Of a stretch of DNA of 64,000 nucleotides, positions 36,340 to 44,858 are shown in pieces. This DNA is from Geodermatophilus obscurus DSM 43160 (GTDB lineage Bacteria; Actinomycetota; Actinomycetes; Mycobacteriales; Geodermatophilaceae), in the NCBI RefSeq assembly GCF_000025345.1, contig NC_013757.1, positions 558,001-622,000 on the forward strand, read 5' to 3'. The translations under genes were made by a program, and so were the position numbers. The stretch's first letter is position 1, and each line of letters opens with the position of its first letter. The notes under the pieces are model-generated. The model saw nothing but the letters and a program-made list of their open reading frames with translations. It ran no database searches and was not told the origin of the DNA.

Positions 36340-36445
36340 GGTGGCAGGAGGCGGCGGCGGGAGTTCCTGACTCCCCGGCGGGTGCCGGGTCACAGTGGCG
36401 GGACCGCGCCGGAGTCGCACCGGGCTTCCTCCACTGCCGTCGCTG
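36340..36445 (-). ncRNA. Cobalamin riboswitch
   Basis: On the minus strand the conserved core reads AGGAAGCCCGGTGCGACTCC, then GGCGCGGTCCCGCCACTGTG (the B12 box) and GGGGAGTCAGGAACTCCC. These are diagnostic cobalamin-aptamer segments in the correct order. An outer helix GGCAGTGGAGG (36428-36438) can pair with CCTCCTGCC (36343-36351). It lies 41 bp before the chelatase start. The downstream GGGGAGAGGATCC...CCCC suggests translational control by masking the ribosome-binding site. Confidence 0.95.
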
Positions 36446-36505
36446 TGGCCGCGTCATCAGACCACGAACGCCCTGGCGAGTGACACCCCGGCCCGTCCCT
36501 TGACG

Positions 36506-36533
36506 AAGTGGAAAGTTGATCGGCACTTTTTCC
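36506..36533. promoter_or_regulatory. Candidate operator before the membrane-protein/wHTH pair
   Basis: AAGTGGAAAGTTGATCGGCA then CTTTTTCC contains nested dyads: AAGTG/CACTT and GGAAAGT/ACTTTTTCC. TTGACG at 36500 may be a -35 element. The downstream winged-helix regulator is the natural candidate ligand. It also lies in the shared upstream region of the riboswitch operon. Confidence 0.4.
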
Positions 36534-36536
36534 GAC

Positions 36537-36995
36537 ATGGAAAGCGACGAGGCCTTCGACCGTGACGCCGCCCGGGCCGAGCTGGCCGCCCTGCAGTCCC
36601 AGCGCGCCGCGCTGGCCGACCGGGCGATGCAGCCGTGGTGGTACGACGCGCTGCTCGGCCTGCTCCTGTTCGGGTTCGTGAGCTCCTACGCGCTGCACGA
36701 CAACTGGGTCAGCCTCGCGGCGGTCGTCGTCTTCCTGCTGTGCCTCCGCGGGCTGGTCGAGGTCTACGAGCGGCGCACCGGCTTCTGGGTGGACGCGTTC
36801 CGGAAGGGGCCGACCTGGCGGGCGTTGGCGGTGTGGATGGCGTTCGCCCTCGGGGTCCTGCTCGCGGGCTTCGCGGTCGACGAGCACTGGGGCGGCGCGA
36901 TGGTGGTCGCGGGTGCCGTGCTCGGCGTGGGCGTGGCCGTCATCAGCCGGTGGTGGACCCGCATCTACGTCGCCGAGCTGCGTGGCGAACGGTGA
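36537..36995 (+). CDS. Two-to-four-helix membrane protein, unknown function
   Basis: The 152-residue protein has an N-terminal acidic helix 'MESDEAFDRDAARAELAALQ' followed by hydrophobic segments near 43-58, 62-80, 102-120 and 125-145. ATG 36537 is preferred; TTG 36516 would extend it into the operator-like dyad. It overlaps the next gene, a winged-helix regulator, as GTGA. Such a membrane protein-regulator pair is common in actinobacteria; the protein may be the regulated partner. Confidence 0.75.
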   Translation: MESDEAFDRDAARAELAALQSQRAALADRAMQPWWYDALLGLLLFGFVSSYALHDNWVSLAAVVVFLLCLRGLVEVYERRTGFWVDAFRKGPTWRALAVWMAFALGVLLAGFAVDEHWGGAMVVAGAVLGVGVAVISRWWTRIYVAELRGER

Positions 36996-37285
36996 CCACG
37001 GTCGCGCCGCGCTTCGACGCGGTCATCCACCCGCCACCCCGGCTGCAGGTCTGCGGCCTGCTCGCCGCCGTCGACACGATGGACTTCGCCGCGGTCCGCG
37101 ACACCGTCGGCGTCAGCGACTCGGTGCTGTCCAAGCACGTCAAGCAGCTCGAGGAGGCCGGCTACGTGCGGGTCCGCAAGGCCACCCGCGCCTCCCGGCT
37201 GCGCACCAGCCTGGCGTTGACGGAGGAGGGCCGGGCCGCGTTCGACGCGCACGTCGCCGAGCTGCGCCGCATCACCGGCGGCTGA
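36992..37285 (+). CDS. Winged-helix transcriptional regulator (MarR/ArsR-like, DUF2583 type)
   Basis: The 97-residue protein is a single winged helix: 'RLQVCGLLAAVDTMDFAAVR', recognition region 'VGVSDSVLSKHVKQLEEAGY' and wing 'VRVRKATRASRLRTSLALTE'. This is the compact single-domain regulator type. Start GTG 36992 overlaps the membrane-protein stop. It probably autoregulates through the dyads at 36506-36533. The stop is followed after 2 bp by GAGGACCCCC, part of the 3'-end repeat family. Confidence 0.85.
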   Translation: MTTVAPRFDAVIHPPPRLQVCGLLAAVDTMDFAAVRDTVGVSDSVLSKHVKQLEEAGYVRVRKATRASRLRTSLALTEEGRAAFDAHVAELRRITGG

Positions 37286-37338
37286 GAGAGGACCCCCTGC
37301 AGGCCGGCAGCAGGCGGCCGGCCGGGAGAGTGGGCGCC

Positions 37339-38406
37339 GTGGCGGACGCGGGACGGGCTGCGCGGGCGGCCGACCTGGCCCTCGTGGTCGCCACCGCCCT
37401 CGCCGTCACGCTGGCCCTCGACGTCCTCGACCTGCCCTCGCCGTCCCTCTTCGGCGGCCTGGTGGCCGGGCTGGTGCGCGGACTGGCCGGACGCCGCAGG
37501 CTCGCCGTCCCCCGGCCGGCCACGACGGCGGCGCAGGGGCTGATCGGCGTCTCGATCGGCGCGCTGGTCGACCTGGACACCCTCGAGGCGATCGGCCGCG
37601 ACTGGCTGCCGGTCCTGCTGGTCACCGTTGGCACCCTGCTGCTCAGCGTGCTGGCCGGGCTGCTCATGCGCCTGCAGCCCGGCGTCAGCCCGGTGACCGG
37701 GGCCTTCGCGATGGTCGCCGGGGGCGCGTCGGGCATCACGGCGATGTCCCGAGAGCTGGGCGCCGACGAGCGGATGGTCGCCGTCCTGCAGTACCTGCGG
37801 GTGCTGCTCATCGTCGTCCTCATGCCGGTGGCGGCGGTGGCCCTGTTCGGCGCCGAACCCGGCTCCGGGGGGACGACGGTGGACGACGCGGGACCCGGGT
37901 GGCCGGCCGGGCTGCTGTTCGCCGCGGTCTGCCTGCTGGCCGGTACCCCGCTGGCCCGGCTGCTGCGGATCCCGGTGCCGACGCTGCTCGGGCCGCTGCT
38001 GGTCGCCGCCGGGCTCGACCTCGGCGGGCTCTCGGGCGGGGCGGACGTGCCCGCGCCGCTGGGGACGGCGGCCTTCCTGGTCATCGGGCTGGTGGTCGGG
38101 CTGAACTTCGACCGGGACAGCCTGCGGACCGTCGGCCGGGCGATGCCGCTCGCGCTCGCCGTGATCCTCGGACTGGTCGCCGCCTGTGCCGGACTGGGTG
38201 CGGTGCTCGCCGCGACCACCGGCGCCAGCGCGCTGGACGCCTACCTCGCCACCACCCCCGGGGGTCTCTACGCGGTGCTGGCCACCGCCCAGGACGGCGG
38301 CGCCGACGCCACCTTCGTGCTCGCCGTGCAGGTGCTGCGGCTGTTCGTGATGCTGCTCTCGGCGCCGCTGCTGGCGCGCTGGCTGCGCCGCTCCGAGGGC
38401 GGCTGA
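37339..38406 (+). CDS. AbrB-family (AmoA-like) membrane transporter
   Basis: The 355-residue, highly hydrophobic protein has about ten helices and an internal duplication. It shows 'LFGGLVAGLVRGLAG' early, 'VAGGASGITAMSRELGADER' mid-protein and 'TTPGGLYAVLATAQDGGADATF' near the end, the conserved AbrB/putative-ammonia-monooxygenase repeats. GTG 37339 has GGGAGA upstream; GTG 37330 is also in frame. The substrate is unknown. Confidence 0.83.
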   Translation: MADAGRAARAADLALVVATALAVTLALDVLDLPSPSLFGGLVAGLVRGLAGRRRLAVPRPATTAAQGLIGVSIGALVDLDTLEAIGRDWLPVLLVTVGTLLLSVLAGLLMRLQPGVSPVTGAFAMVAGGASGITAMSRELGADERMVAVLQYLRVLLIVVLMPVAAVALFGAEPGSGGTTVDDAGPGWPAGLLFAAVCLLAGTPLARLLRIPVPTLLGPLLVAAGLDLGGLSGGADVPAPLGTAAFLVIGLVVGLNFDRDSLRTVGRAMPLALAVILGLVAACAGLGAVLAATTGASALDAYLATTPGGLYAVLATAQDGGADATFVLAVQVLRLFVMLLSAPLLARWLRRSEGG

Positions 38407-38536
38407 AGGAGGCCCTTCCTGCCCTCCGCCGGGACCCAGCAGGGAGGCTGCCGCAGGCCCAGGCCACGCCAGGGGAGGACCAGGCGCCCCGGACGGCGCC
38501 GTGCCGCGGCGGCCGAGCGCGCCTACCCTCGACCGG

Positions 38537-38812
38537 GTGTCGGAGGAGGTGAGGGAGTTGTCCGAGGACCAGACCGGCGCGGACGCCGGCACGCAGGACG
38601 CGGTTCTGCTGTTCGTCGGTGGCCCGCTCGACGGCCGGGTGGAGATCCGCGAGGCGCGGCACGGGGAGCCCCTGCCGACCGTCACGCACGTCCACCTGCA
38701 CGGCGGCCCCAAGGTCGTGCACCGCTACGACCTGACCCCGCTGGGCCCGCAGGCCGGGGTCTACCACCTGCGCCCCCGGCAGATGGTGCGCGACCAGTCC
38801 GTCGCGGAGTGA
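38537..38812 (+). CDS. Conserved small hypothetical protein
   Basis: The 91-residue soluble protein has an acidic N-terminus and a beta-rich core 'VLLFVGGPLDGRVEIRE', then 'VTHVHLHGGPKVVHRYDLTP'. The 'GGPLDGR' phrase is common in small actinobacterial and phage hypothetical proteins, often followed by a YxL strand. No catalytic motif is seen. Start GTG 38537 has GGAGGAGG just inside the coding region, so a slightly later start is possible. Confidence 0.6.
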   Translation: MSEEVRELSEDQTGADAGTQDAVLLFVGGPLDGRVEIREARHGEPLPTVTHVHLHGGPKVVHRYDLTPLGPQAGVYHLRPRQMVRDQSVAE

Positions 38813-38886
38813 CCCGTACACCTGTCACACCCGGGTCCTGACGGACGGCACTGCCGGGTGGCCGGGCCGGCTGACACCGTCGGCCC

Positions 38887-39360
38887 ATGACCGGCGACCC
38901 GCTGCTCCTGCTCCACGTGACCGCCGGGACGGCGGGACTGCTGCTCGGACCGGTGTGGCTCGTCGCCCGACTGGCGGGAGCACGGGCGCGGGGCCCGGCC
39001 GGCGCCTACCAGGCGGCGGTCGCCGGTGTCGCGGCGAGCGGCGCGGTCCTGGCGGTGTCGGCGCCCGGCCTGGGCTGGCTGCTCCCGGTGGCCGTGGCCA
39101 CGGAGGCGCTCGCGGTCACCGGTGCGCTGGCCCGGCGACAGGCGTGGCCGCACTGGCGGACCCTGCAGCCGCACCTGCTGGGCGGTTCCTACATCGCACT
39201 GGTAACCGGGCTGCTGGTGGCCTCCACGGGGAACCCGGTGTGGTGGGTGCTGCCTGCGCTGGTCGGTCAGGCGCCCATCGCCGTCGCGAAGCGCCGGCTC
39301 CACGGTGCCGCTGTCGCGGCGCCGGTCGCTCAGGTGCGGCGCAGCACCAGCGCCAGGTAG
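38887..39360 (+). CDS. Multi-helix membrane protein (DUF2306-like)
   Basis: The 157-residue protein has four hydrophobic segments (about 5-25, 42-62, 63-80, 98-135), with 'LLHVTAGTAGLLLGPVWLV' and 'RRQAWPHWRTLQPHLLGGSY'. These resemble the DUF2306 histidine/haem-like membrane family. Its 3' end overlaps the convergent methyltransferase by 31 bp. The function is unknown. Confidence 0.7.
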   Translation: MTGDPLLLLHVTAGTAGLLLGPVWLVARLAGARARGPAGAYQAAVAGVAASGAVLAVSAPGLGWLLPVAVATEALAVTGALARRQAWPHWRTLQPHLLGGSYIALVTGLLVASTGNPVWWVLPALVGQAPIAVAKRRLHGAAVAAPVAQVRRSTSAR

Positions 39361-40073
39361 CCGAACTCGTCGCGGTGCGCCCGCCGGACCTCGACCTCGC
39401 TGCGGGCCTCGGCCAGGACCGCGGCCGTCCCGGGGTCCGGGTCCGGCAGCGCCTCGATCACTGCGTCAATCGCCGCGGCCAGCGGGCGGTGGTACTCGTC
39501 GGTCCAGTCCGCGTCGGGCAGCAGGTGCGTCGCCAGGACCTCCCAGCCGGCCGACCGGGCCGCCCCCACCAGTGCCGCCTCGTCGCGCATCGCCGGGTAC
39601 CGCGCCCAGAACCGGCGGGCCTCCGCGGAGGGGGCGGCCGTCGTCCAGACCGCGTCGGTGAGCACCAGCGCCCCACCGGGCCGCAGCAGCCGGCGCCACT
39701 CGTGCAGCGCCCGGTCCACGCCCATCAGGTAGGCCGCGCCCTCGCACCACAGCAGCTCGAACGTGCCGTCGGGGTGGGGCAGCGCGGTCATCGACGCCCG
39801 CTCGACGGCGACCCGCCCGGCGAGGCCGGCGTCCTGCGCGGCGCTGCGGGTGCGGCGCAGGAACGGCTCGTGCAGGTCCACGGCGGTCACCCGCACGCCG
39901 GCACCGGCCAGCACCAGCGACGCCCGACCGGGACCGCAGCCGATGTCGAGAGCGCGGCGGGAGGCCGGCAGCGGCGCGGTGAGCTCCAGCAGCGTCCGGG
40001 TGGTCGCGTCCGACCCCACGCCCTCGCGCGGCAGGTCGCCGTGCAGTGCCCGGAAGACCTCAGCGGCGTCCAC
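39330..40073 (-). CDS. Class I SAM-dependent methyltransferase
   Basis: The 247-residue protein has motif I 'ALDIGCGPGRASLVLAGAG', motif II acid in 'VTAVDLHEPFL', 'FELLWCEGAAYLMG' and 'LRPGGALVLTDAVWT'. This gives a Rossmann-like methyltransferase of the UbiE/SAM-11 group. GTG 40073 is just past the PemK-like stop, so they may be co-transcribed. The substrate is unknown. Confidence 0.8.
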   Translation of the reverse strand: MDAAEVFRALHGDLPREGVGSDATTRTLLELTAPLPASRRALDIGCGPGRASLVLAGAGVRVTAVDLHEPFLRRTRSAAQDAGLAGRVAVERASMTALPHPDGTFELLWCEGAAYLMGVDRALHEWRRLLRPGGALVLTDAVWTTAAPSAEARRFWARYPAMRDEAALVGAARSAGWEVLATHLLPDADWTDEYHRPLAAAIDAVIEALPDPDPGTAAVLAEARSEVEVRRAHRDEFGYLALVLRRT

Positions 40074-40078
40074 CGCGG

Positions 40079-40639
40079 TCAGCGGCGGTGCAGTGCGTGC
40101 AGCGCCGTCACCACGTCGTCGAAGACCGCCCGACCGAGCGCCGCGCCCTCCCGGCGGGCCGAGCCGGGTGGCAGGAGCAGCAGGCGGTCCAGGCGCACCT
40201 CGCTGGGTCGCCCGCGCGGGTCCCAGCCGCCGCGGCCGACGTCCATCCAGGTGCGGCCGTGCCGTGCCTCGTCCGCGGCGTCCCGGTCGTGGTCCTGGCT
40301 GGAGAGCATCAGGCCGACCAGGTCGGCGCCCCGGCGGCCGACGACGAGCACCGGGCGGTCCTTGCCGCGGCCGTCGCCCTCGTCGTAGGGCACCCACGCC
40401 CACACGACCTCGCCCGGGTCGGGCTCGCCGTCGTCCTGCGGGCGGAAGGCGAGGTCGACGCCGTCCAGGCCGCCGGTGAGGTCCCGGACGGGGCCGCCGG
40501 GGCCGCGCGCGACGGACGGAGCGGGCCGAGCCGCGGGCGGACGGTGCCGGGCCGCGGGTGGACCGGGCCGGGTGGCGGGCGGCCGCACGACCGCGCGCAG
40601 CAGCGACCTGAGCACCCGGGGCAGGGAGGGTCCGGCCAT
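40079..40639 (-). CDS. PemK/MazF-fold protein with basic N-terminal extension
   Basis: The 186-residue protein has a Pro/Arg/Ala-rich N-terminal half, then a PemK-like domain: 'PGEVVWAWVPYDEGDGRGKD', 'RPVLVVGRRGADLVGLML', and a late 'EVRLDRLLLLPPGS'. The GE(V/I)VW opening and RPVLVV strand are those of MazF/PemK ribonucleases. No antitoxin gene lies beside it and the insert between strands is long, so a housekeeping actinobacterial variant is as likely as a toxin. Confidence 0.65.
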   Translation of the reverse strand: MAGPSLPRVLRSLLRAVVRPPATRPGPPAARHRPPAARPAPSVARGPGGPVRDLTGGLDGVDLAFRPQDDGEPDPGEVVWAWVPYDEGDGRGKDRPVLVVGRRGADLVGLMLSSQDHDRDAADEARHGRTWMDVGRGGWDPRGRPSEVRLDRLLLLPPGSARREGAALGRAVFDDVVTALHALHRR

Positions 40640-40796
40640 GCCCGGCACGGTACGGGTGGGGCGGGTGGTGCTGGTCGGGTGTTCCGTGTGACACACAGGT
40701 GTCGATCCGTCACCAACACGGTTGGACCTGCCGAGGCAGGGGCACCATGTCCGCACGGGGACCGGGCACTGCCGACCCCGAGAGAGGGGGGTCGCC

Positions 40797-40994
40797 ATGA
40801 CCTCGGCTGAGCCGCTTCCCCCTGCTTTGCCGCGGGGGCGCGAGGTGAAGGCGAGCGTGCTCGCCGCCTTCCAGCTCGTGGAGGACGCACGGTACCTGGG
40901 CACCGGCCGGCGGAGCCGGCGCGGTCGCCGACGGGCCATCGCCGAACGCACCGTCGCCTACCGGAGACTCGCCCGCGACCTGCGCGTCGGCTGA
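40797..40994 (+). CDS. Small basic protein, unknown
   Basis: The 65-residue protein has an Arg-rich centre '[20 protein letters not shown]' after a short helix 'VKASVLAAFQLVEDARYL'. It is preceded by GAGAGAGGGGGG 5 bp before ATG, a strong ribosome-binding site. The high positive charge suggests nucleic-acid or ribosome binding; this is only a guess. A copy of the 3'-end repeat starts at its stop. Confidence 0.6.
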   Translation: MTSAEPLPPALPRGREVKASVLAAFQLVEDARYLGTGRRSRRGRRRAIAERTVAYRRLARDLRVG

Positions 40995-41021
40995 CAGGGG
41001 ACCCCCTGCCCCCCACCGTGG

Positions 41022-41036
41022 GAGGACGGGGTCCTC
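41022..41036. repeat. 3'-end palindromic repeat, copy before the VOC stop
   Basis: GAGGACGGGGTCCTC stands 2 bp from the stop of the VOC gene (41039) and 28 bp after the convergent small-protein stop. An accompanying GGGGACCCCCTGCCCCCCAC lies at 40997. Confidence 0.75.
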
Positions 41037-41038
41037 GC

Positions 41039-41464
41039 TCAGGCGACGCAGAACTCGTTGCCCTCGGGGTCGGCCAGGGTGACCCACTCGAACGGGCCCT
41101 GCGAGGCCCGGTGGAGCTCGGTCGCGCCCAGTCCCAGGAGGCGGCCGACCTCGTCCTCCCGCCCGTCCGCGCCCACGTGCACGTCCAGGTGCACGCGGTT
41201 CTTGACGGTCTTGGCCTCCGGGACCAGCTGGAAGAGCACCCGCGGCCGGTCGGGGTCGGGCGAGGTGATGGCTGCGCCCGAGCGCCACACCAGCGCGCCG
41301 CGGTGCGTGGTGGTGTCCGCCTCGGTCGCTGCGCCCGTCGTCACCATGCGGCGGATGAACGCCTCGTCCTGCGGTTCGACCTGCCATCCGAGGACCTCGG
41401 CCCACCAGTCGGCCTGTCCGTGCGGATCGGCGCTGTCGATCACGATCTGGATGTCCGTGGCCAT
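41039..41464 (-). CDS. VOC-family (glyoxalase-like) protein
   Basis: The 141-residue protein has two betaalphabetabetabeta modules: 'IQIVIDSADPHGQADWWAEV' with 'LGWQVEPQ' and 'VHLDVHVGADGREDEV' ending 'WVTLADPEGNEFCV'. This is the actinobacterial glyoxalase-like domain group. Metal ligands are not obvious. Substrate unknown; stand-alone gene. Confidence 0.85.
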   Translation of the reverse strand: MATDIQIVIDSADPHGQADWWAEVLGWQVEPQDEAFIRRMVTTGAATEADTTTHRGALVWRSGAAITSPDPDRPRVLFQLVPEAKTVKNRVHLDVHVGADGREDEVGRLLGLGATELHRASQGPFEWVTLADPEGNEFCVA

Positions 41465-41506
41465 GCGCGGACGATAGGCCGGGGCGCCGACGGATCCGGC
41501 TTCCCC

Positions 41507-41554
41507 GCAGGGGCCCGCCGCGAGTCTGCGAGCGGTGATGAGGACGGGGTCCTC
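41507..41554. repeat. 3'-end palindromic repeat, copy overlapping the PPOX stop
   Basis: GCAGGGGCCCGCCGCGAG and TCTGCGAGCGG precede GAGGACGGGGTCCTC (41540-41554). The last two bases of the core belong to the stop codon of the PPOX-family gene (41553). Confidence 0.75.
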
Positions 41555-42152
41555 AGAGCTCCTGCGCCAGCTCCGCGCGCATCTCCTCCTGTCCGGGCAG
41601 TGGCGTGCTCAGCCCGCAGTGGTCGCGCATCACCTCGCCCAGCGACGGGAAGGTCGAGCGCTCGACCTGCCGCTGCGGGTCCCACAGCCCCGAGCGCATG
41701 ACCGCCTTGCCGCACTGGAAGTACGCGCGCTCGACGGTCAGCACCAGCACCGACCGCGGCGGACGGCCGAACTCGGTCAGGTCCACGCCGACGTCGTCCG
41801 GACCCACGAGGGTCGTCGTCCCGAAGACCTTGAGGGTCTCCTCGAACCCGGGCACGAAGAACAGCAGGGCGGCGCGCGGGTTGCCCACGGTGTTGCGCAG
41901 GCTGTCCACCCGGTTGTTGCCCTGCCGGTCCGGGAGGGCGAGGGTCCGCTCGTCGAGGACCCTGGCGAACCCCGGGTCACCGCCGCGCGGGGAGACGTCC
42001 GGCCAGCCGTCGGCGCCGGCTGTGGACAGCGTGGCGAACGGCGACAGCGCGATGAAGGCGCGGCAGTGCCGGTCGAGGTGGTCGACGACCTTGTCCTGCA
42101 CCAGCCGCGAGGGTGGGCGGTAGCCGGCCAGCACGTCGGGAGCGGTGTCCAC
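41553..42152 (-). CDS. PPOX-family FMN-binding protein (MSMEG_1061-like)
   Basis: The 199-residue protein has 'CRAFIALSPFATLSTAGADG' with 'WPDVSPRGGDPGFARV', 'NRVDSLRNTVGNPRAALLFF' and 'VERAYFQCGKAVMRSGLW'. This is the split-barrel flavin/F420 fold subgroup named after MSMEG_1061. The exact reaction is unknown. It diverges from the thioesterase gene with only 33 bp between starts. Confidence 0.85.
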   Translation of the reverse strand: MDTAPDVLAGYRPPSRLVQDKVVDHLDRHCRAFIALSPFATLSTAGADGWPDVSPRGGDPGFARVLDERTLALPDRQGNNRVDSLRNTVGNPRAALLFFVPGFEETLKVFGTTTLVGPDDVGVDLTEFGRPPRSVLVLTVERAYFQCGKAVMRSGLWDPQRQVERSTFPSLGEVMRDHCGLSTPLPGQEEMRAELAQEL

Positions 42153-42185
42153 GGGAGCACGGTAGCCCGGCTACGGTCACCGGCC

Positions 42186-42575
42186 GTGGCTGCACGGTGG
42201 AGCTCCCCGGTCCGGTACGTCGAGTGCGACCAGCAGGGCGTCGTCTTCAACGCCCACTACCTGACCTGGGCCGACGAGGCGTCCAACGCCTGGTGGGCGG
42301 CCCACGGCCTGCCGTGGGACGAGCTGGTCGCCCGCGGCGTCGACCCGGTGGTCAAGGCGAGCTCCCTGGAGTGGTCGTCGTCGGCGCGGTTCGGTGACAC
42401 CGTCACGGTGGACGCCGAGACGGGGAAGGTCGGCCGCACCAGCGTGACCGTGCGGTTCACCGTCCGGGTGGGCGAGCGCCTCTGCTGCGTGGTCAGCACC
42501 ACCTACGTGTGCCTCACCGAGGCCGGCAAGGCGCCGTGGCCGGACGACGTGCGGGCCCGGATCACCGGGGGCTGA
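42186..42575 (+). CDS. Hotdog-fold acyl-CoA thioesterase
   Basis: The 129-residue protein has '[20 protein letters not shown]', the 4-hydroxybenzoyl-CoA thioesterase-type active-site helix with catalytic Asp in the D-x2-G-x-V-F/Y-N-x-Y pattern, and '[17 protein letters not shown]'. It hydrolyses short or aromatic acyl-CoAs. Start GTG 42186. Its 3' end overlaps cobQ by 14 bp. Confidence 0.87.
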   Translation: MAARWSSPVRYVECDQQGVVFNAHYLTWADEASNAWWAAHGLPWDELVARGVDPVVKASSLEWSSSARFGDTVTVDAETGKVGRTSVTVRFTVRVGERLCCVVSTTYVCLTEAGKAPWPDDVRARITGG

Positions 42576-44097
42576 GCCCGTCCCCGGGGGGGAGCAGCGG
42601 CAGCCCGGCCGGTACGCCGTCCTCGACCAGCCGCCACAGCGCGTCGGTGTCGGCGTGCTCGGCCACCAGGTCGCCGAGGGCGTCCAGCCGCCGCTCGCGG
42701 ACGGCGGCGAAGTCGGTGTCCGGCGCGGCGACGAAGCGCCGTCCGGCCACCCGGGCGACCTCGGTCAGGAACGCCCGCCGGAAGCCGTCACCCTCCAGCG
42801 CCCCGTGCCACGTGGTCCCGAACACCGACCCGGCGCGGGCGCCGTCGAGGAAGCGCTCCGCGGCGTCATCGACGATGACCACGCCGTGGTGGATCTCGTA
42901 GCCGCGCACCTCCTGGCCGAACGCCGTGCCCACCGGCCGGCCGAGCGTCTTCTCCGGCGCGAAGCGGACGTCGGCCGGCAGCAGCCCCAGCCCGGGCACC
43001 GTGCCGGCCCGCGACTCGACGTCGTCGGTGATCGTCCGGGCCAGCATCTGGGAGCCGCCGCACACGCCGAGCACCGGCCGGCCCGCGGCGGCGTGCCGGG
43101 CGACGGCATCGGCCAGGCCGGTGGCCCGCAGCCAGCCCAGGTCGGCGACCGTGGCGCGGGTGCCGGGCAGCACCACGAGGTCGGCGTCGCCGAGCTCCTC
43201 GGGGCTGGTCGCGTAGCGCACCAGCACGCCCGGCTCGGCGGCCAGCGCGTCGAGGTCGGTGAAGTTGGACAGCCGCGGCAGCCGGGCGACGGCGACCCGC
43301 AGCACCTCCTCGCCGTGCGGCGGACCGGTCGGGGAGGCGCCGGTGGGGACGCCGAGGGAGTCCTCGACGTCCACGGCCGCGCCGGGCAGCCAGGGCAGCA
43401 CGCCGAGGGTCGGGCGGCCGGTGAGCGCGGTGAGCTGTTCCAGCCCGGGGCCCAGCAGCCGGACGTCGCCACGGAACTTGTTCACCAGGAAGCCGGCGAC
43501 CAGCCGCTGGTCGGCCGGGGGCATGAGGGCGACCGTGCCGTAGAGCGCCGGGAAGACCCCGCCCCGGTCGATGTCGCCGACGACGACCACCGGCAGCCCC
43601 GCCGCGGTGGCCAGCCCCATGTTGGCGATGTCGTCGGCACGGAGGTTGATCTCGGTGGGGGAGCCCGCGCCCTCGCAGACGACCACGTCGAAGCGCGAGC
43701 GCAGGTCCTCGAGGCTGGCGAGCACCTGCTCCATCAGCGCTGCCTTCATCGGCCGGTAGGACAGCGCGGTCACGTCCGCGACCGCGTGCCCGAGGACGAC
43801 GACCTGGCTGGAGTCCTCCCCCCCGGGCTTGAGCAGCACCGGGTTCATCGCCGCCTCGGGCTCGACGCGGGCGGCGGCGGCCTGCATGACCTGCGCCCGG
43901 CCGATCTCCGCGCCGTCAGGGGTGACCATCGAGTTGTTGCTCATGTTCTGCGCCTTGAACGGGGCGACCGACACCCCCTGGCGCACCAGCCAGCGGCAGA
44001 TGCCGGCGGTCACGACCGACTTGCCGGCGTCCGACGTCGTCCCGGCGACGAGCAGGGCGCCGCCGGAGGCCGGGCGCCGGGGAACGGTGCCGCTCAT
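42562..44097 (-). CDS. cobQ: Cobyric acid synthase
   Basis: The 511-residue glutamine amidotransferase has N-terminal ATPase '[20 protein letters not shown]', '[20 protein letters not shown]' and '[15 protein letters not shown]', then a C-terminal GATase with nucleophile Cys in '[13 protein letters not shown]' and His in 'YEIHHGV'. It amidates the b, d, e and g side chains of the adenosylated a,c-diamide. ATG 44097 overlaps the acyltransferase stop as ATGA. It lies outside the riboswitch operon, behind the plsC-like gene. Confidence 0.96.
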   Translation of the reverse strand: MSGTVPRRPASGGALLVAGTTSDAGKSVVTAGICRWLVRQGVSVAPFKAQNMSNNSMVTPDGAEIGRAQVMQAAAARVEPEAAMNPVLLKPGGEDSSQVVVLGHAVADVTALSYRPMKAALMEQVLASLEDLRSRFDVVVCEGAGSPTEINLRADDIANMGLATAAGLPVVVVGDIDRGGVFPALYGTVALMPPADQRLVAGFLVNKFRGDVRLLGPGLEQLTALTGRPTLGVLPWLPGAAVDVEDSLGVPTGASPTGPPHGEEVLRVAVARLPRLSNFTDLDALAAEPGVLVRYATSPEELGDADLVVLPGTRATVADLGWLRATGLADAVARHAAAGRPVLGVCGGSQMLARTITDDVESRAGTVPGLGLLPADVRFAPEKTLGRPVGTAFGQEVRGYEIHHGVVIVDDAAERFLDGARAGSVFGTTWHGALEGDGFRRAFLTEVARVAGRRFVAAPDTDFAAVRERRLDALGDLVAEHADTDALWRLVEDGVPAGLPLLPPGDGLSPR

Positions 44098-44753
44098 GCC
44101 GCCGGCTGCCCCCAGCCGGCCTTCTCCTGACCGGAGAGCTCGGCTATCGCCTCCATGACCCGGTCGGTCACCACGCGGCGGGCCCGGCCGTTGCGGGCCA
44201 TCCCGCGCTGCTCGGGGAACGTCAGCGGCTCGCCGAAGGTGACCGACACCTTGTGCGGCCGCGGCCAGCGGGAGTCGACCGGCTGCACCCGGTCCGTGCC
44301 GTGCACGGCCACGGGGACGACGGGGCAGTCGGCGGTGAGCGCCAGCCAGGCGACCCCGGTCTTGCCGCGGGCCAGCCGCCCGTCGCGCGAGCGGGTGCCC
44401 TCCGGGTAGATGCCGAAGCCCTCGCCCCGGCGCAGCACGGCCAGCGCGGTGTCCAGCGCCTCCTGTGCGGCCCGCGACGTCTGCCGCTGCACCGGCATGG
44501 CGCCGAGCGCGGTGAACAGGGTCCGGGTCAGCCACCCGCCGATGCCCGTGCCGGTGAAGTACTCGGCCTTGGCCAGGTAGTGCACGCGGCGGGGCGCGGA
44601 CAGCGGGATGACCATGCTGTCGATGAACGACAGGTGGTTGCTGGCCAGGATCACCGGGCCGGTGGCCGGCACGTTCTCCCGCCCCGTCACGTGCATGCGC
44701 AGCACGACGTGGAACAACGGGCGCAGCAGGAACCGGACGACCACGTAGAGCAC
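44094..44753 (-). CDS. Lysophospholipid (1-acylglycerol-3-phosphate) acyltransferase
   Basis: The 219-residue PlsC-family protein has '[14 protein letters not shown]' (NHx4D catalytic motif), '[14 protein letters not shown]' (EGTRS) and '[12 protein letters not shown]'. It starts with a membrane-associating segment '[20 protein letters not shown]'. It transfers acyl chains in phospholipid synthesis. Start GTG 44753. It is translationally coupled to cobQ, an odd pairing with no obvious metabolic link. Confidence 0.9.
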   Translation of the reverse strand: MLYVVVRFLLRPLFHVVLRMHVTGRENVPATGPVILASNHLSFIDSMVIPLSAPRRVHYLAKAEYFTGTGIGGWLTRTLFTALGAMPVQRQTSRAAQEALDTALAVLRRGEGFGIYPEGTRSRDGRLARGKTGVAWLALTADCPVVPVAVHGTDRVQPVDSRWPRPHKVSVTFGEPLTFPEQRGMARNGRARRVVTDRVMEAIAELSGQEKAGWGQPAA

Positions 44754-44858
44754 GCCGCGTCCCCCTTCTCGGCTCGGGGGCGCCGGCGGCCGCCGGCGAC
44801 AGCGGCATCATCCCGTGCGCCTCGGGAGCGGTCGGCTCCCGGGGCGCACGGCGCGCCC

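Noticed and set aside
40079..40639. A toxin-antitoxin locus built on the PemK-like gene
   Set aside because: No small antitoxin ORF adjoins it and the long basic N-terminus is not typical of MazF toxins.
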